Source: VAZQ01 sp035263865
Lineage (GTDB): Bacteria > Pseudomonadota > Alphaproteobacteria > Rhizobiales > Xanthobacteraceae
Reading direction: 5' to 3'
Assembly: GCA_035263865.1 (NCBI GenBank)
Contig: DATFQX010000329.1
Location: 22,527 to 86,526 of the forward strand
DNA length: 64,000 nt
Shown here: piece after piece, positions 8,664 through 17,043 of the stretch
Position numbering within the stretch: the stretch's first letter is position 1
Layout: each line of letters begins with the position of its first letter
Notes under the pieces: generated by a model
What the model was told of the DNA's origin: nothing
Database searches by the model: none
Seen by the model: only the letters and a program-made list of their open reading frames with translations
Made by a program: the position numbers and the translations under genes

Positions 8664-10262
8664 TCAAACCGTTTTGGCCACGCCCCAAAAGAACGGCAGC
8701 GGCCCCGACGCAATCCCGGTGACGCTCTTCCGCCAGGCATAGTACCTTAGATACGAACCGAGCGGCGCGAAGATCGCGTGGTCGAGGGCAGCTTTGTTCA
8801 ATCGCCGCGCAACAACCTTCTCTTCATCGAGCGTTTTGGCGTCGTACCAGGCGGCGACCTCGGCTTCGACTTCCGGAATGTTCGGCCAGCCGAAAAAGGC
8901 CTTGTCGCCATTAGCCCGCAGCAGCTTGTTCGTAGGGTCCAGGAAGTCGACGCCATAAAAGGTCGTGTGGAAAATGTGCCAGCCCCCCTGGCCCGGCGGA
9001 GATTTTTGCGCCCGGCGCGCGACCACCGTACCCCAGTCGAGCGCCGCATATTCGACATTGATGCCGAGCCGCCGCAAAAGGTCGGCGGTGACATCACCCC
9101 AGGCTTTGTGATGGGGCAGATCCTGCGCCGCCATCGAGATGATCGGCTCGCCCGCATAGCCGCTTTCCGCCAACAAACGTTTAGCGGCGTCGAGATCGCG
9201 TGGGCCTTTGAGGATTTCGCCACCTTCCTCCGTGTAGAGCGGCGTGCCCGGCGGGAAGAAGCCCGGCAGCGGCTTCCACATGTTGTCGTCGCCGACATAG
9301 GCGCGCATGTAATCAGCCTGGTTCATCGCCATCAGGAACGCTCGGCGCGCGCGCACGTCGTTGAATGGTGGAAATAGATGGTTGAAGAATAGCGTGCCGA
9401 TGCTGCCCAGCCGATCTTGGATGTCGATTGTGATGTTGCGGTTCTTGCGCAGTGCCGGCACCAGGTCGGGCAATGGTAGCTCCAGCCAATCGACCTCGCC
9501 ATTCTGCAGCGCGGCCGCAGCGGTCGACGGGTCGGAGATGGTGATCCATTCGATGCGGTCCGAGATGATCTCCTTGCCGCCGGCCAGCCAAGACGCCGGC
9601 TCCGATCGCGGCATATAGTCGGCGAATTTCTCGAACACAGCTCGCGCGCCCGGCAGCCACTCGTGCTTGACGAAGCGCATTGGTCCGCTGCCGACATACT
9701 CATTGATCTGCTTGAACGGATCGGTCGCGGCTATCCGTGCCGGCATGACGAAGCAGCACGGCGTGACGATCTTGCCGAGCGCCAGCAGCATCTTGGGATA
9801 GGGCTTCTTCAGCGACCAGCGGAAGATGCGATCGTCGACGGCCGTAAGCTCATTCTCGACCGCTTTGATCATTTGGCCCATGGGCTCGCGCGCGGCCCAG
9901 CGATTGATGCTGGCCACCGCATCCTGGGCGCGCACCGGCTCACCGTCGTGGAATTTGAGCGCGTCACGCAGCCGGAAAGTCCAGACGAGGCCGTCCGCCG
10001 AGACCTCTTCGGCCTCGACCACCTGGCGCTGGACGTTGAGCGTGGCGTCCATGCCGTAGAGCATGTCCCACACCAACAGGCCGGCGTTGCGGGCGATGTA
10101 GGCAGAGGACCAGATCGGGTCGAAATTGGCTAGATCGGCATGCGGCACGAGACGCAGCACGCGCGCGGCGGCGCGCTGCGACACCGCCGGAGTCGGTAAG
10201 CTCGCCGCTGCGGCGAGTGCACCGGCGCCGGCTGCAGACTTCAGGAATGCCCTTCGATTCAT
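8664..10262 (-). CDS. Family 5 (peptide-type) solute-binding protein, second of three tandem paralogs
   Basis: 532 residues, the same length as its downstream neighbour. The Tat signal is M-N-R-R-A-F-L-K-S-A-A-G, with cleavage expected after P-A-V-S-Q. It shares W-T-F-R-L-R-D-A-L-K-F-H-D-G-E-P and D-V-R-A-R-R-A-F-L-M-A-M with the other two. It differs from them in the region around residues 445–475, where Y-G-V-D-F-L-D-P-T-N-K replaces H-A-G-A-V/D-C-I/V-(D/N)-P. This is the part most likely to contribute to ligand choice, so it may bind a different substrate. Its stop lies 16 bases from the next gene's start. Confidence 0.92.
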   Translation of the reverse strand: MNRRAFLKSAAGAGALAAAASLPTPAVSQRAAARVLRLVPHADLANFDPIWSSAYIARNAGLLVWDMLYGMDATLNVQRQVVEAEEVSADGLVWTFRLRDALKFHDGEPVRAQDAVASINRWAAREPMGQMIKAVENELTAVDDRIFRWSLKKPYPKMLLALGKIVTPCCFVMPARIAATDPFKQINEYVGSGPMRFVKHEWLPGARAVFEKFADYMPRSEPASWLAGGKEIISDRIEWITISDPSTAAAALQNGEVDWLELPLPDLVPALRKNRNITIDIQDRLGSIGTLFFNHLFPPFNDVRARRAFLMAMNQADYMRAYVGDDNMWKPLPGFFPPGTPLYTEEGGEILKGPRDLDAAKRLLAESGYAGEPIISMAAQDLPHHKAWGDVTADLLRRLGINVEYAALDWGTVVARRAQKSPPGQGGWHIFHTTFYGVDFLDPTNKLLRANGDKAFFGWPNIPEVEAEVAAWYDAKTLDEEKVVARRLNKAALDHAIFAPLGSYLRYYAWRKSVTGIASGPLPFFWGVAKTV

Positions 10263-10304
10263 GAGGCGCATGTCCTGCCGGTCACCACCGCTCATTGGCC
10301 CGCG

Positions 10305-11909
10305 TCAGGCGGTCTTGCCCACGCCCCAGAAGAACGGCAGCGGCCCTTTGACGACGCCGCTCACGTTCTTGCGCCACGCTTGGTACGTTAAGAAGAAACC
10401 GGTCGGCGCGAAAACGACCGCGTCGAGCGCGGCCTTGTTGAGCCGCGCGATCGCGGCTTTCTCCTCGTCCAAGCTCTTGGCCTCGTACCAAGCCGAGACC
10501 TGCGCCTCGACCTCGGGAACATTCGGCCAGCCGAACCACGCCTTGTCGCCGCTCGCGCGCACGCCGATGGCGACCGCCGGATTCACGCAGTCCGCCCCGG
10601 CGTGCCAGGTGTGGAACATCTGCCAGCCGCCCTGGCCAGGCGGCGTCTTCACTGCACGGCGCGCGCCGACCGTGCCCCAGTCGATGGCGGCGAAATCCAC
10701 GTTCATCCCGAGCCGCTTGAGCAGATCGGCGGTGATGTCGCCCTGCGCTTTGGTGATCGGCTGGTCTTGGGCAACTAGGCAGGTGACGGGCTCACCCGCA
10801 TAGTGGCTTTGTGCCAGCAACTTCTTGGCGCCGTCGAGGTCGCGCGGACCCTTGAGGATCTCGCCGCCTTCCTCGGTGTAGAGCGGCGTGCCGGGGGTGA
10901 AGAAGCCCGGCAGCGGCTTCCAGAGATTGTCGTCGTCGCCGACGATGGCGCGCATATAGTCTTCCTGGCTCATCGCCATGAGAACGGCGCGGCGCGCGCG
11001 CACGTCGTTGAACGGTGGAAAAAGATGATTCATGCGGAAGCTGCCGATGTTGCCGAGCGGATCGGCGATATCGACCGCGACGTTGCGGTTTTTTCGCAAC
11101 AGCGGCACCAGGTCGGAAATCGGATTTTCCCACCAGTCGATCTCCCCGCTCTGCAGCGCCGCGCCGGCGGTCGCCGGGTCGGGCATGATCACCCATTCGA
11201 CGCGCTCGACCATAATCCGCTTGCCGCCCGCGAGCCAGGAAGCCGATTCTTGGCGCGGGACATAACCGGGGAATTTTTCGAAGGCCGCCTTGGCGCCCGG
11301 CACCCACTCGTCCTTCACGAAACGCATGGGGCCGCTGCCGATATATTCGGAGATCTGCTTGAACGGATCCGTCTTCGCGATGCGCTCGGGCATGATGAAG
11401 GCGATCGGCGTGCTGATCTTGCCGAGCGCGAGCAGCATCTTCGGGAAGGGCTTCTTGAGCACCCACTTCACCGTGCGGTCGTCGACCGGCACGAGCTCCT
11501 GCTGGATGGCCTTGATCAACAGGCCCATCTGGTCCCGCGCCGACCAACGCTCGAGGCTCGCCGCGACGTCCTTGGCAAGGACCGGCTCGCCGTCGTGGAA
11601 TTTGAGTCCTGGCCGCAGGCGGAAGGTCCAGGTCAGACCGTCGGCGGAGACCTCCTCGGCCTCCGCCATCTGCCGCTGTGGCTGCAGCTCTTCGTCGACT
11701 CCATAGAGCGTGTCCCACACCATGGCGGAGGCGTTGCGCACCACGTATTGCGTGCCCCAGATCGGGTCGAAATTGGCGAGATTGGCTTGCGGCACGAAGC
11801 GAAGCGTGCGCGCGGCAGCGCCTTGCGCAAGTGCCGGGGCCGATAGTCTTCCCGTTGTTGCCAGACTGCCTGCAGCCGCAACGCTCTTCAGGAACGTCCT
11901 GCGATCCAT
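10305..11909 (-). CDS. Family 5 (peptide-type) solute-binding protein, first of three tandem paralogs
   Basis: 534 residues, first gene of the transporter operon. The Tat signal is M-D-R-R-T-F-L-K-S with a hydrophobic segment and cleavage after A-P-A-L-A-Q. The family 5 core is complete, including W-T-F-R-L-R-P-G-L-K-F-H-D-G-E-P and the C-terminal P-L-P-F-F-W-G-V-G-K-T-A ending shared with the paralogs. It resembles the third copy more than the second. GGGAG precedes the ATG by about nine bases. It sits downstream of a catabolic operon on the same strand with a 246-base gap, so its promoter is probably in that gap. Confidence 0.92.
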   Translation of the reverse strand: MDRRTFLKSVAAAGSLATTGRLSAPALAQGAAARTLRFVPQANLANFDPIWGTQYVVRNASAMVWDTLYGVDEELQPQRQMAEAEEVSADGLTWTFRLRPGLKFHDGEPVLAKDVAASLERWSARDQMGLLIKAIQQELVPVDDRTVKWVLKKPFPKMLLALGKISTPIAFIMPERIAKTDPFKQISEYIGSGPMRFVKDEWVPGAKAAFEKFPGYVPRQESASWLAGGKRIMVERVEWVIMPDPATAGAALQSGEIDWWENPISDLVPLLRKNRNVAVDIADPLGNIGSFRMNHLFPPFNDVRARRAVLMAMSQEDYMRAIVGDDDNLWKPLPGFFTPGTPLYTEEGGEILKGPRDLDGAKKLLAQSHYAGEPVTCLVAQDQPITKAQGDITADLLKRLGMNVDFAAIDWGTVGARRAVKTPPGQGGWQMFHTWHAGADCVNPAVAIGVRASGDKAWFGWPNVPEVEAQVSAWYEAKSLDEEKAAIARLNKAALDAVVFAPTGFFLTYQAWRKNVSGVVKGPLPFFWGVGKTA

Positions 11910-12155
11910 ACTTGATCTCCCACTTGCGCTGGTTGCCCGCTTAGATTTGCGCCACGCGGCCCATTGTAGTTCATGTTTTTGCGAAGGTTGAGTCGAGACA
12001 CAACGACGTGGCGCCTTAGTTTGCTCGCTAGCTCAAACCCTGGATGTCCGCTTGTCGCGCGAATTAGCGCAGTTTTGCCGTAAAACGCGGCGGCCGTGGT
12101 CGTCCGAGCAAGCGGCATGTCATTAAAGCCGACCGGCGACAGGCAAGCCGGCTCA

Positions 12156-13319
12156 TCAGGCTGTTTTGGACAGGCTCGATTGTTTCGGATGCCACCATCG
12201 TCCGGCGATGACAACGCCTTGCGAAGCGATCTTACGTTCCCCGGCTAAGTGCTCGCCAACGACATCGACGTAATCGAAGCGGCCCTCATTGACGGACAAG
12301 ATGGTCGCGTCGCCAACGCTGCCTGGCTTGAGGCTGCCGAGCTCCGGTCGCTTCAAAGCGAATGCGGCGTTGACGGTCGAAGCTGCGATCACATCGCTCA
12401 GCGGCATGCCGAGACAAAGAAACTTCGACATGGTGGTGACCTGGTCGAATGCCGGCCCGTTTATGCAGAGCGCGTGCACGTCGGATGAGATCGTGTCCGG
12501 CAAGAAGCCATTGGCAAGCATCGCGCGCGCCGTCTTGAAGGCGAAGGAGCCCTTGCCGTGCCCGATGTCGAAGAGCACGCCGCGCTGGCGCGCTTCGATG
12601 ACCGCGCGCTTCACCGTGCCTTGCGCGGTCGCCGGCGCGTTCGGAAACGGACGGAAAGCATGGGTAAGCACGTCGCCAGGCCGCAGGCGCGCGATGACCT
12701 CTTCATAGCTCGGCGGCGGATCGTCGATATGCGCCATAACCGGCATGCCGACTGCCTCTGCGACCTCGAGCGCAATGTCGAGCGGCACCGTCCCTGAACG
12801 GCCGGAGGCGCGGGCGCCGACGCGCACCTTGATGCCGACGATGATGTCGCGATTGGCGTTGGCGACCTCGACCGCATCGAGCGGCGCCATGAGACGGAGC
12901 TCCTCGCTCTCGCCCACCATGATGCGTGGTGAGAAGGCGAAAATGCCGGCGAAAGAGACGTGGAGGTAAGCGAGAATGCGCACCTCGCTGCGCTCGATTA
13001 CGTGTTTGCGGAATCCCGCGAAATTGCCGGGCCCGGTGCTGCCCGTATCGATCGCGGTGGTCACGCCCGAGCGGCGGCAGAAATCTTCGGCATCGATGCC
13101 GAGCGAGGTCCCGCCCCAGTAGACGTGGGTGTGCAGATCAATCAGCCCCGGAGTGACGATGAGGCCGGATACGTCACGGACGTCGGTTTTGCCATCGGGG
13201 CGCAATCCGGTGCCGATTCGCGCCACCTTGCCCGCTGCGAAGGCAACGTCGACCACCTCATCGAGCTTCTGTGAAGGATCGACCACGCGGCCGCCGCGCA
13301 GGATGAGGTCATAGGTCAT
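12156..13319 (-). CDS. Amidohydrolase/deacetylase-family metallohydrolase
   Basis: 387 residues, cyclic-amidohydrolase (dihydroorotase-like) fold. The metal site is visible: H-T-H near residue 62, the likely carbamylated lysine in V-G-I-K-V-R (~163), M-A-H-I-D (~197), a further H in T-H-A-F-R (~220), and S-S-D-V-H-A (~285) holding the catalytic Asp. This is the set found in the amidohydrolase/deacetylase family with dihydroorotase- and D-aminoacylase-like members. No signal peptide, so cytoplasmic. It follows the benzoate-CoA-ligase-like gene by 33 bases and is probably the last gene of that operon. The substrate is unknown; an N-acyl or cyclic amide is the general expectation. Confidence 0.85.
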   Translation of the reverse strand: MTYDLILRGGRVVDPSQKLDEVVDVAFAAGKVARIGTGLRPDGKTDVRDVSGLIVTPGLIDLHTHVYWGGTSLGIDAEDFCRRSGVTTAIDTGSTGPGNFAGFRKHVIERSEVRILAYLHVSFAGIFAFSPRIMVGESEELRLMAPLDAVEVANANRDIIVGIKVRVGARASGRSGTVPLDIALEVAEAVGMPVMAHIDDPPPSYEEVIARLRPGDVLTHAFRPFPNAPATAQGTVKRAVIEARQRGVLFDIGHGKGSFAFKTARAMLANGFLPDTISSDVHALCINGPAFDQVTTMSKFLCLGMPLSDVIAASTVNAAFALKRPELGSLKPGSVGDATILSVNEGRFDYVDVVGEHLAGERKIASQGVVIAGRWWHPKQSSLSKTA

Positions 13320-13352
13320 CGCTTAATTCTCCAGGCGCGTGCAAGAGCGCCG

Positions 13353-14939
13353 TCAGTCCCTCAGCTTATAACGCTGGATCTTGCCGGTCGGCGTGCGCGG
13401 CAAATTTGGACGCACCTCGATCCAGCGCGGATATTTCCATGGGCCCGCGCGGTCCTTCACGTGCGCCCGCAGCGCATCGAAGAGGCCCTCATCGGCGGCA
13501 TAGCCGTTCTTGAGCACGACGAAGGCCTTCGGCTTGGTCAGCCCCTCCCCGTCCTCCTTGCCGATCACGGCGGCCTCGAGCACGGCCTCGTGCGAGGCGA
13601 GGGCCGTTTCGACCTCGAACGGGGACACCCACATCCCGTTGACCTTGAACATGTCATCGGTACGGCCGCAGTAGTAATAATAACCTTCAGCATCGCGCAG
13701 GTATTTGTCCCCGGTATAGGTCCATTCGCCGACGAACGTGCGGCGGCTCTTCGCGCGATGGTTCCAGTAGCTTTCGCCGGCCGAGGGCCCGCGCACCACG
13801 AGCTCGCCGATTTCGCCTGCGGGAAGCTCGCACCCACCCTCGTCGACGATCTTCACCTCGTAGCCCGGGACCGGCTTGCCGGTCGATCCGTAGCGCACGT
13901 CGCCCGGGCGGTTACTCAGAAACGTCTGTAGCATCTCGGTCGAGCCGAGCCCGTCGAGAACGTCGACCCCGACGACCTGCCGCCAGCGCTCGCCGAGATG
14001 GGCGGGCAGCGATTCGCCGGCGGAAACGCACAGCCGCAGCCGGTCGGAGCCCGCGCCGGGGCCGATCTCGGGATGCGCCAGCAGCGCCGCGTAAAGCGAC
14101 GGCACCGCATAGAAGATGCTGGGGTGATGGCGCCGAAGCGTCGCGAGCACCGCCTGCGGGGTGGGCCGATCCGGCAGCAACACGGTGCTCGCGCCGACCG
14201 ACATGGGAAAGGAGACGGCATTGCCAAGGCCGTAGGAGAAGGAGAGCTTCGCCGCCGAGAACGCGACGTCGTCCTCGCGGAGACCGATGACGCCTTGCCC
14301 CATGAGACGCGCCGTCGCCATCAGGCTGGTGTGGACGTGCCGGACAGCCTTGGGTTCTCCCGTCGAGCCCGAGGTGTACATCCAGAATGCGACTTCGTCC
14401 GACATTGCCGGGGCGGTGAACGGCGTCGGCTCAGCCTTCGCCAGGAGCTCGTCGAACGAATATGCGTCCCGCAACCCGGAGCGTTCGCGCGCGCTGCCAC
14501 CGACGACGATGACCGCGCGCAAATGCGGCAACCGATCCCGAAGCTTCAACACGATCGGGGCGAGCGAGGCGGCGACCACGATTCCCGAGGCGCGGCTGTC
14601 GGCCAAAAGATAGGCATATTGCTCGGCGGTCAGGAGCATGTTGACGGGGACCGGCACGATGCCGGCACGGATCGCGCCCCAGAACGCGACCGGATGATCG
14701 ACGGTATCGTGGGCGACCAGCATGAGGCGGTTTTCCGTGCGCAGGCCCAGCGCCGCCACCCCGCCGGCGAAGCGATAAGTGAGTTCCTGCAGCTGTCCAT
14801 AGGTGAGCGCGCGCGTGGAATCCGTGAACGCCGCTTTGTCGCCGAGACCGCGCGCGACATTTGCATCGACGAAGTCCGTGACAGCGTTGTACGCCCGGCG
14901 CTGCAGGACGTCTTCAAGCAAGGGCGGCGGCGCTAGCAT
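13353..14939 (-). CDS. Benzoate-CoA ligase family protein (AMP-forming)
   Basis: 528 residues from the ATG at 14939. All adenylate-forming motifs are present: Y-T-S-G-S-T-G-E-P-K (A3), G-S-T-E-M-L (A5), T-G-D-K-Y (A7), G-R-T-D-D-M-F-K-V-N-G-M-W-V-S-P (A8) and the C-terminal catalytic lysine in P-R-T-P-T-G-K-I-Q-R. The form 'KVNGMWVSPFEVE' and the spacing place it with benzoate/4-hydroxybenzoate-CoA ligases. It would activate an aromatic acid with ATP and CoA in the cytoplasm. The start overlaps the stop of a 38-codon ORF (ATGCTAG) and lacks a strong ribosome site, consistent with coupling. The exact substrate is not decided. Confidence 0.88.
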   Translation of the reverse strand: MLAPPPLLEDVLQRRAYNAVTDFVDANVARGLGDKAAFTDSTRALTYGQLQELTYRFAGGVAALGLRTENRLMLVAHDTVDHPVAFWGAIRAGIVPVPVNMLLTAEQYAYLLADSRASGIVVAASLAPIVLKLRDRLPHLRAVIVVGGSARERSGLRDAYSFDELLAKAEPTPFTAPAMSDEVAFWMYTSGSTGEPKAVRHVHTSLMATARLMGQGVIGLREDDVAFSAAKLSFSYGLGNAVSFPMSVGASTVLLPDRPTPQAVLATLRRHHPSIFYAVPSLYAALLAHPEIGPGAGSDRLRLCVSAGESLPAHLGERWRQVVGVDVLDGLGSTEMLQTFLSNRPGDVRYGSTGKPVPGYEVKIVDEGGCELPAGEIGELVVRGPSAGESYWNHRAKSRRTFVGEWTYTGDKYLRDAEGYYYYCGRTDDMFKVNGMWVSPFEVETALASHEAVLEAAVIGKEDGEGLTKPKAFVVLKNGYAADEGLFDALRAHVKDRAGPWKYPRWIEVRPNLPRTPTGKIQRYKLRD

Positions 14940-15049
14940 CGAATACGATTGGAGTTGTCGACCCAAACTTTGGTCCCCTTCCCCTTGACCGAAATTATAG
15001 CGTCCATAGGGCAGCCGTCCCCGGAACAATATCGGGAGACGATGCGCAT
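14933..15049 (-). CDS. Tiny ferredoxin-like ORF between two acyl-CoA ligase genes (possible remnant)
   Basis: 38 codons, starting 11 bases after the stop of the upstream ligase and ending inside the start of the next ligase (ATGCTAG). The product contains C-S-G-D-G-C-P-M-D-A-I, like the C-P-x-D-A-I end of a 4Fe-4S ferredoxin cluster motif, followed by a K-G-K-G-T-K-V-W-V-D stretch and a terminal Cys. A complete C-x2-C-x2-C-x3-C motif is missing, so it is either an eroded ferredoxin or an unrelated small protein kept for translational coupling. It fills the exact gap between two operon genes, which is the main reason to list it. Confidence 0.35.
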   Translation of the reverse strand: MRIVSRYCSGDGCPMDAIISVKGKGTKVWVDNSNRIRC

Positions 15050-15059
15050 AACCGCTTTT

Positions 15060-16613
15060 TCACGGTGCGCGCCTCCTCCCTGCCGCCGAAGCCGAAAGAT
15101 TACCGGGAACTTCGCCGAGAGCGAGCCGCTCCTGCGCCAGCGCGTGCAGGAGCGCGCGGTCGACTTTGTTGGTCGATGCCAGCGGCAATTCGTCCAGGAA
15201 CCATACGAAGCGGGGATGCGCATAGGCGGCCGCATTGGCAAGGGCGAAGCGCTTGATGTCGTCCGCGCTCGGGCTGCGGCCGGGCTTGGAAACCACGAAG
15301 GCAACCGGCTTTCGTCCCTTGATCTCGTCCTCGATCGGCACCACTGCGGCCTGAGCCACGTCGGGATGACGCTCCAGCATGCGCTCGACGTCACTCGGAT
15401 AAATATTCTCGCCGCCCGAGACGAACATGTCATCGGTGCGGCCGATGAAATAATGGAACCCTTCGCCATCGCGCCGGAAGACGTCGCCGGTGATGTAAAA
15501 TCCGTCTGCCGTGAAGGGCGGCGTGACATCCGGCCGATTGTGATAGCCGTTCATGAGCGCCGGACATTTCATTTCGAGCACGCCCTGATTCGCATTGCGA
15601 TCGGCGCCCTCGACGAGCCGAGGCTCTACCTTGGGATGCGGATAGCCGACCGACATATCCGGCTGAGGCAGGCCTGCGGGATGAGCGCCGAAGACGACGG
15701 GGCCGGCCTCGGTGGTGCCATAGGCATTGGTGACGGAGACGTGCGGCAAAGCACGGCGGATCGCTTCCATCAGCGCTTGACTGACCGGCGCTGAGCCCAT
15801 GCGGATGAACTCGACGCTCGAGAGATCGGTGCGCTCGAGCGCCTCCTTCTCGCGCAGCATCATCGCGATCATCGGCGGCACCGCGGTGAGCCAGGTGCAG
15901 CGGTGTCGGCCGATCGCCTCGATATAGGCGGCGGCCGTGAACTGGGGGAGCAGCACGACAGTCGCGTGCGCGGCGCAGGCGAGCTTCGCAAGCGCCAGCG
16001 CATTCATGTGATAGAGCGGCGCGGCGATGAGATAACGATGGCGCGCGAGTTCGCTCGTGAGCCTCGTCTCCACGACCCAGATGTGGCTCTGATGCGAGAG
16101 CACGACGCCCTTCGGCCTACCCGTCGAGCCCGAAGTATAGAGAAACATCGCAGGCTCGCGTGCGCGCGGCAGCACCGCGTCGAAATCGCCGCCGTCGAGG
16201 AAGCGATCGAAACCGTCGGCTCCGCTGTCGTCGAAACGCACGGCCGGAATATCCGCCGGGCAGTCTTGCGCGCGCGGCTGATCGCAGAAGATGAGCTTGG
16301 CGCCGGCGTCGCGCAGGATGAAACCAATCGTGTCGCGAGGAAACTTGAAGCTGACAGGCACCGCGACGAGGCCGGCGCGCATGATGCCGTAATAGGCCGC
16401 GAGATATTCGGCGCAATTGGCGGAGAGGATGGCAACGCGATCTCCGCGCGCGAGCCCACGCGCATAAAGTGCGCGGGCGACCCCGTTCGCCATGGCATCG
16501 AGACGAGCGTAGCTGATCTCGCGCGCGCCACCGCCACCGAGATCGATGATCGCCACCTTGTCGAGATCCTGGTCGCGGGGGATAAGGTCGCCAAGATTGG
16601 TAAACCGAGGCAT
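15060..16613 (-). CDS. AMP-dependent acyl-CoA synthetase/ligase
   Basis: 517 residues from the ATG at 16613 (MPRFTNLGDLIPRDQDLDK). Motifs: Y-T-S-G-S-T-G-R-P-K-G-V (A3), N-A-Y-G-T-T-E-A-G (A5), Y-I-T-G-D-V-F (A7), G-R-T-D-D-M-F-V-S-G-G-E-N-I-Y-P (A8) and A-S-T-N-K-V-D-R with the likely catalytic Lys. It belongs with class I acyl- or aryl-CoA ligases and the long-chain/feruloyl-type group rather than benzoate ligases. It is the second CoA ligase of this operon, 7 bases after the thioesterase gene. Two ligases with a thioesterase between oxidoreductase and hydrolase genes suggest activation of two related acids or of acid intermediates in one pathway. Confidence 0.88.
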   Translation of the reverse strand: MPRFTNLGDLIPRDQDLDKVAIIDLGGGGAREISYARLDAMANGVARALYARGLARGDRVAILSANCAEYLAAYYGIMRAGLVAVPVSFKFPRDTIGFILRDAGAKLIFCDQPRAQDCPADIPAVRFDDSGADGFDRFLDGGDFDAVLPRAREPAMFLYTSGSTGRPKGVVLSHQSHIWVVETRLTSELARHRYLIAAPLYHMNALALAKLACAAHATVVLLPQFTAAAYIEAIGRHRCTWLTAVPPMIAMMLREKEALERTDLSSVEFIRMGSAPVSQALMEAIRRALPHVSVTNAYGTTEAGPVVFGAHPAGLPQPDMSVGYPHPKVEPRLVEGADRNANQGVLEMKCPALMNGYHNRPDVTPPFTADGFYITGDVFRRDGEGFHYFIGRTDDMFVSGGENIYPSDVERMLERHPDVAQAAVVPIEDEIKGRKPVAFVVSKPGRSPSADDIKRFALANAAAYAHPRFVWFLDELPLASTNKVDRALLHALAQERLALGEVPGNLSASAAGRRRAP

Positions 16614-16620
16614 TGTTTGC

Positions 16621-17043
16621 TCATGCCCCCTTCGGCGGCGCGGTGAGATAAGTGCCGCGGCCGCTAGCGAGGAGCTTGCCTTGCGCATCGAACACGTACG
16701 CCTCCGCGGTCGAGAACTGGCCGCCCATGCGCACGACCTTGCCGCGGATGGTGAGATCCCCCGGCATCGCCACGGCATGATAGTCGACGTGCAGATTGAT
16801 GGTCGGCACGCCGCGGCCGTTCTTCCGGACCATGGCCCAATCGGCGCCGAGGTCGACCAGCGTGGCGAGAATGCCGCCGTGGGTGTAGCGCCGGTCCGGA
16901 TTGACGACCCATTCTTCTCGCCAGGTCGCCTTCAATTCGATGCCGTCGTCGTGCAGCGCAACGACTTTGAGGCCGAGCCATTGATGATAGGGAGCGCGCG
17001 TGACGAGCGCCTGAACGCGCTCGAGCGTGATCTCGTCGCTCAT
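16621..17043 (-). CDS. PaaI-family hotdog-fold thioesterase
   Basis: 140 residues, the usual size for one hotdog domain. The catalytic/ligand motif Y-T-H-G-G-I-L-A-T-L-V-D near residue 55 and the core T-I-N-L-H-V-D-Y-H match the PaaI/YbgC-like group that hydrolyses acyl- or aryl-CoA thioesters. It would act in the cytoplasm, perhaps clearing stalled CoA esters made by the two ligases encoded downstream. Its ATG overlaps the stop of the oxidoreductase gene by ATGA, so the two are coupled. Confidence 0.87.
   Translation of the reverse strand: MSDEITLERVQALVTRAPYHQWLGLKVVALHDDGIELKATWREEWVVNPDRRYTHGGILATLVDLGADWAMVRKNGRGVPTINLHVDYHAVAMPGDLTIRGKVVRMGGQFSTAEAYVFDAQGKLLASGRGTYLTAPPKGA

Noticed and set aside
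11940..12010. Possible sigma-70 promoter (TACAAT) before the first family 5 receptor gene
   Set aside because: The -35 region matches only three of six bases, so it is not separable from chance.
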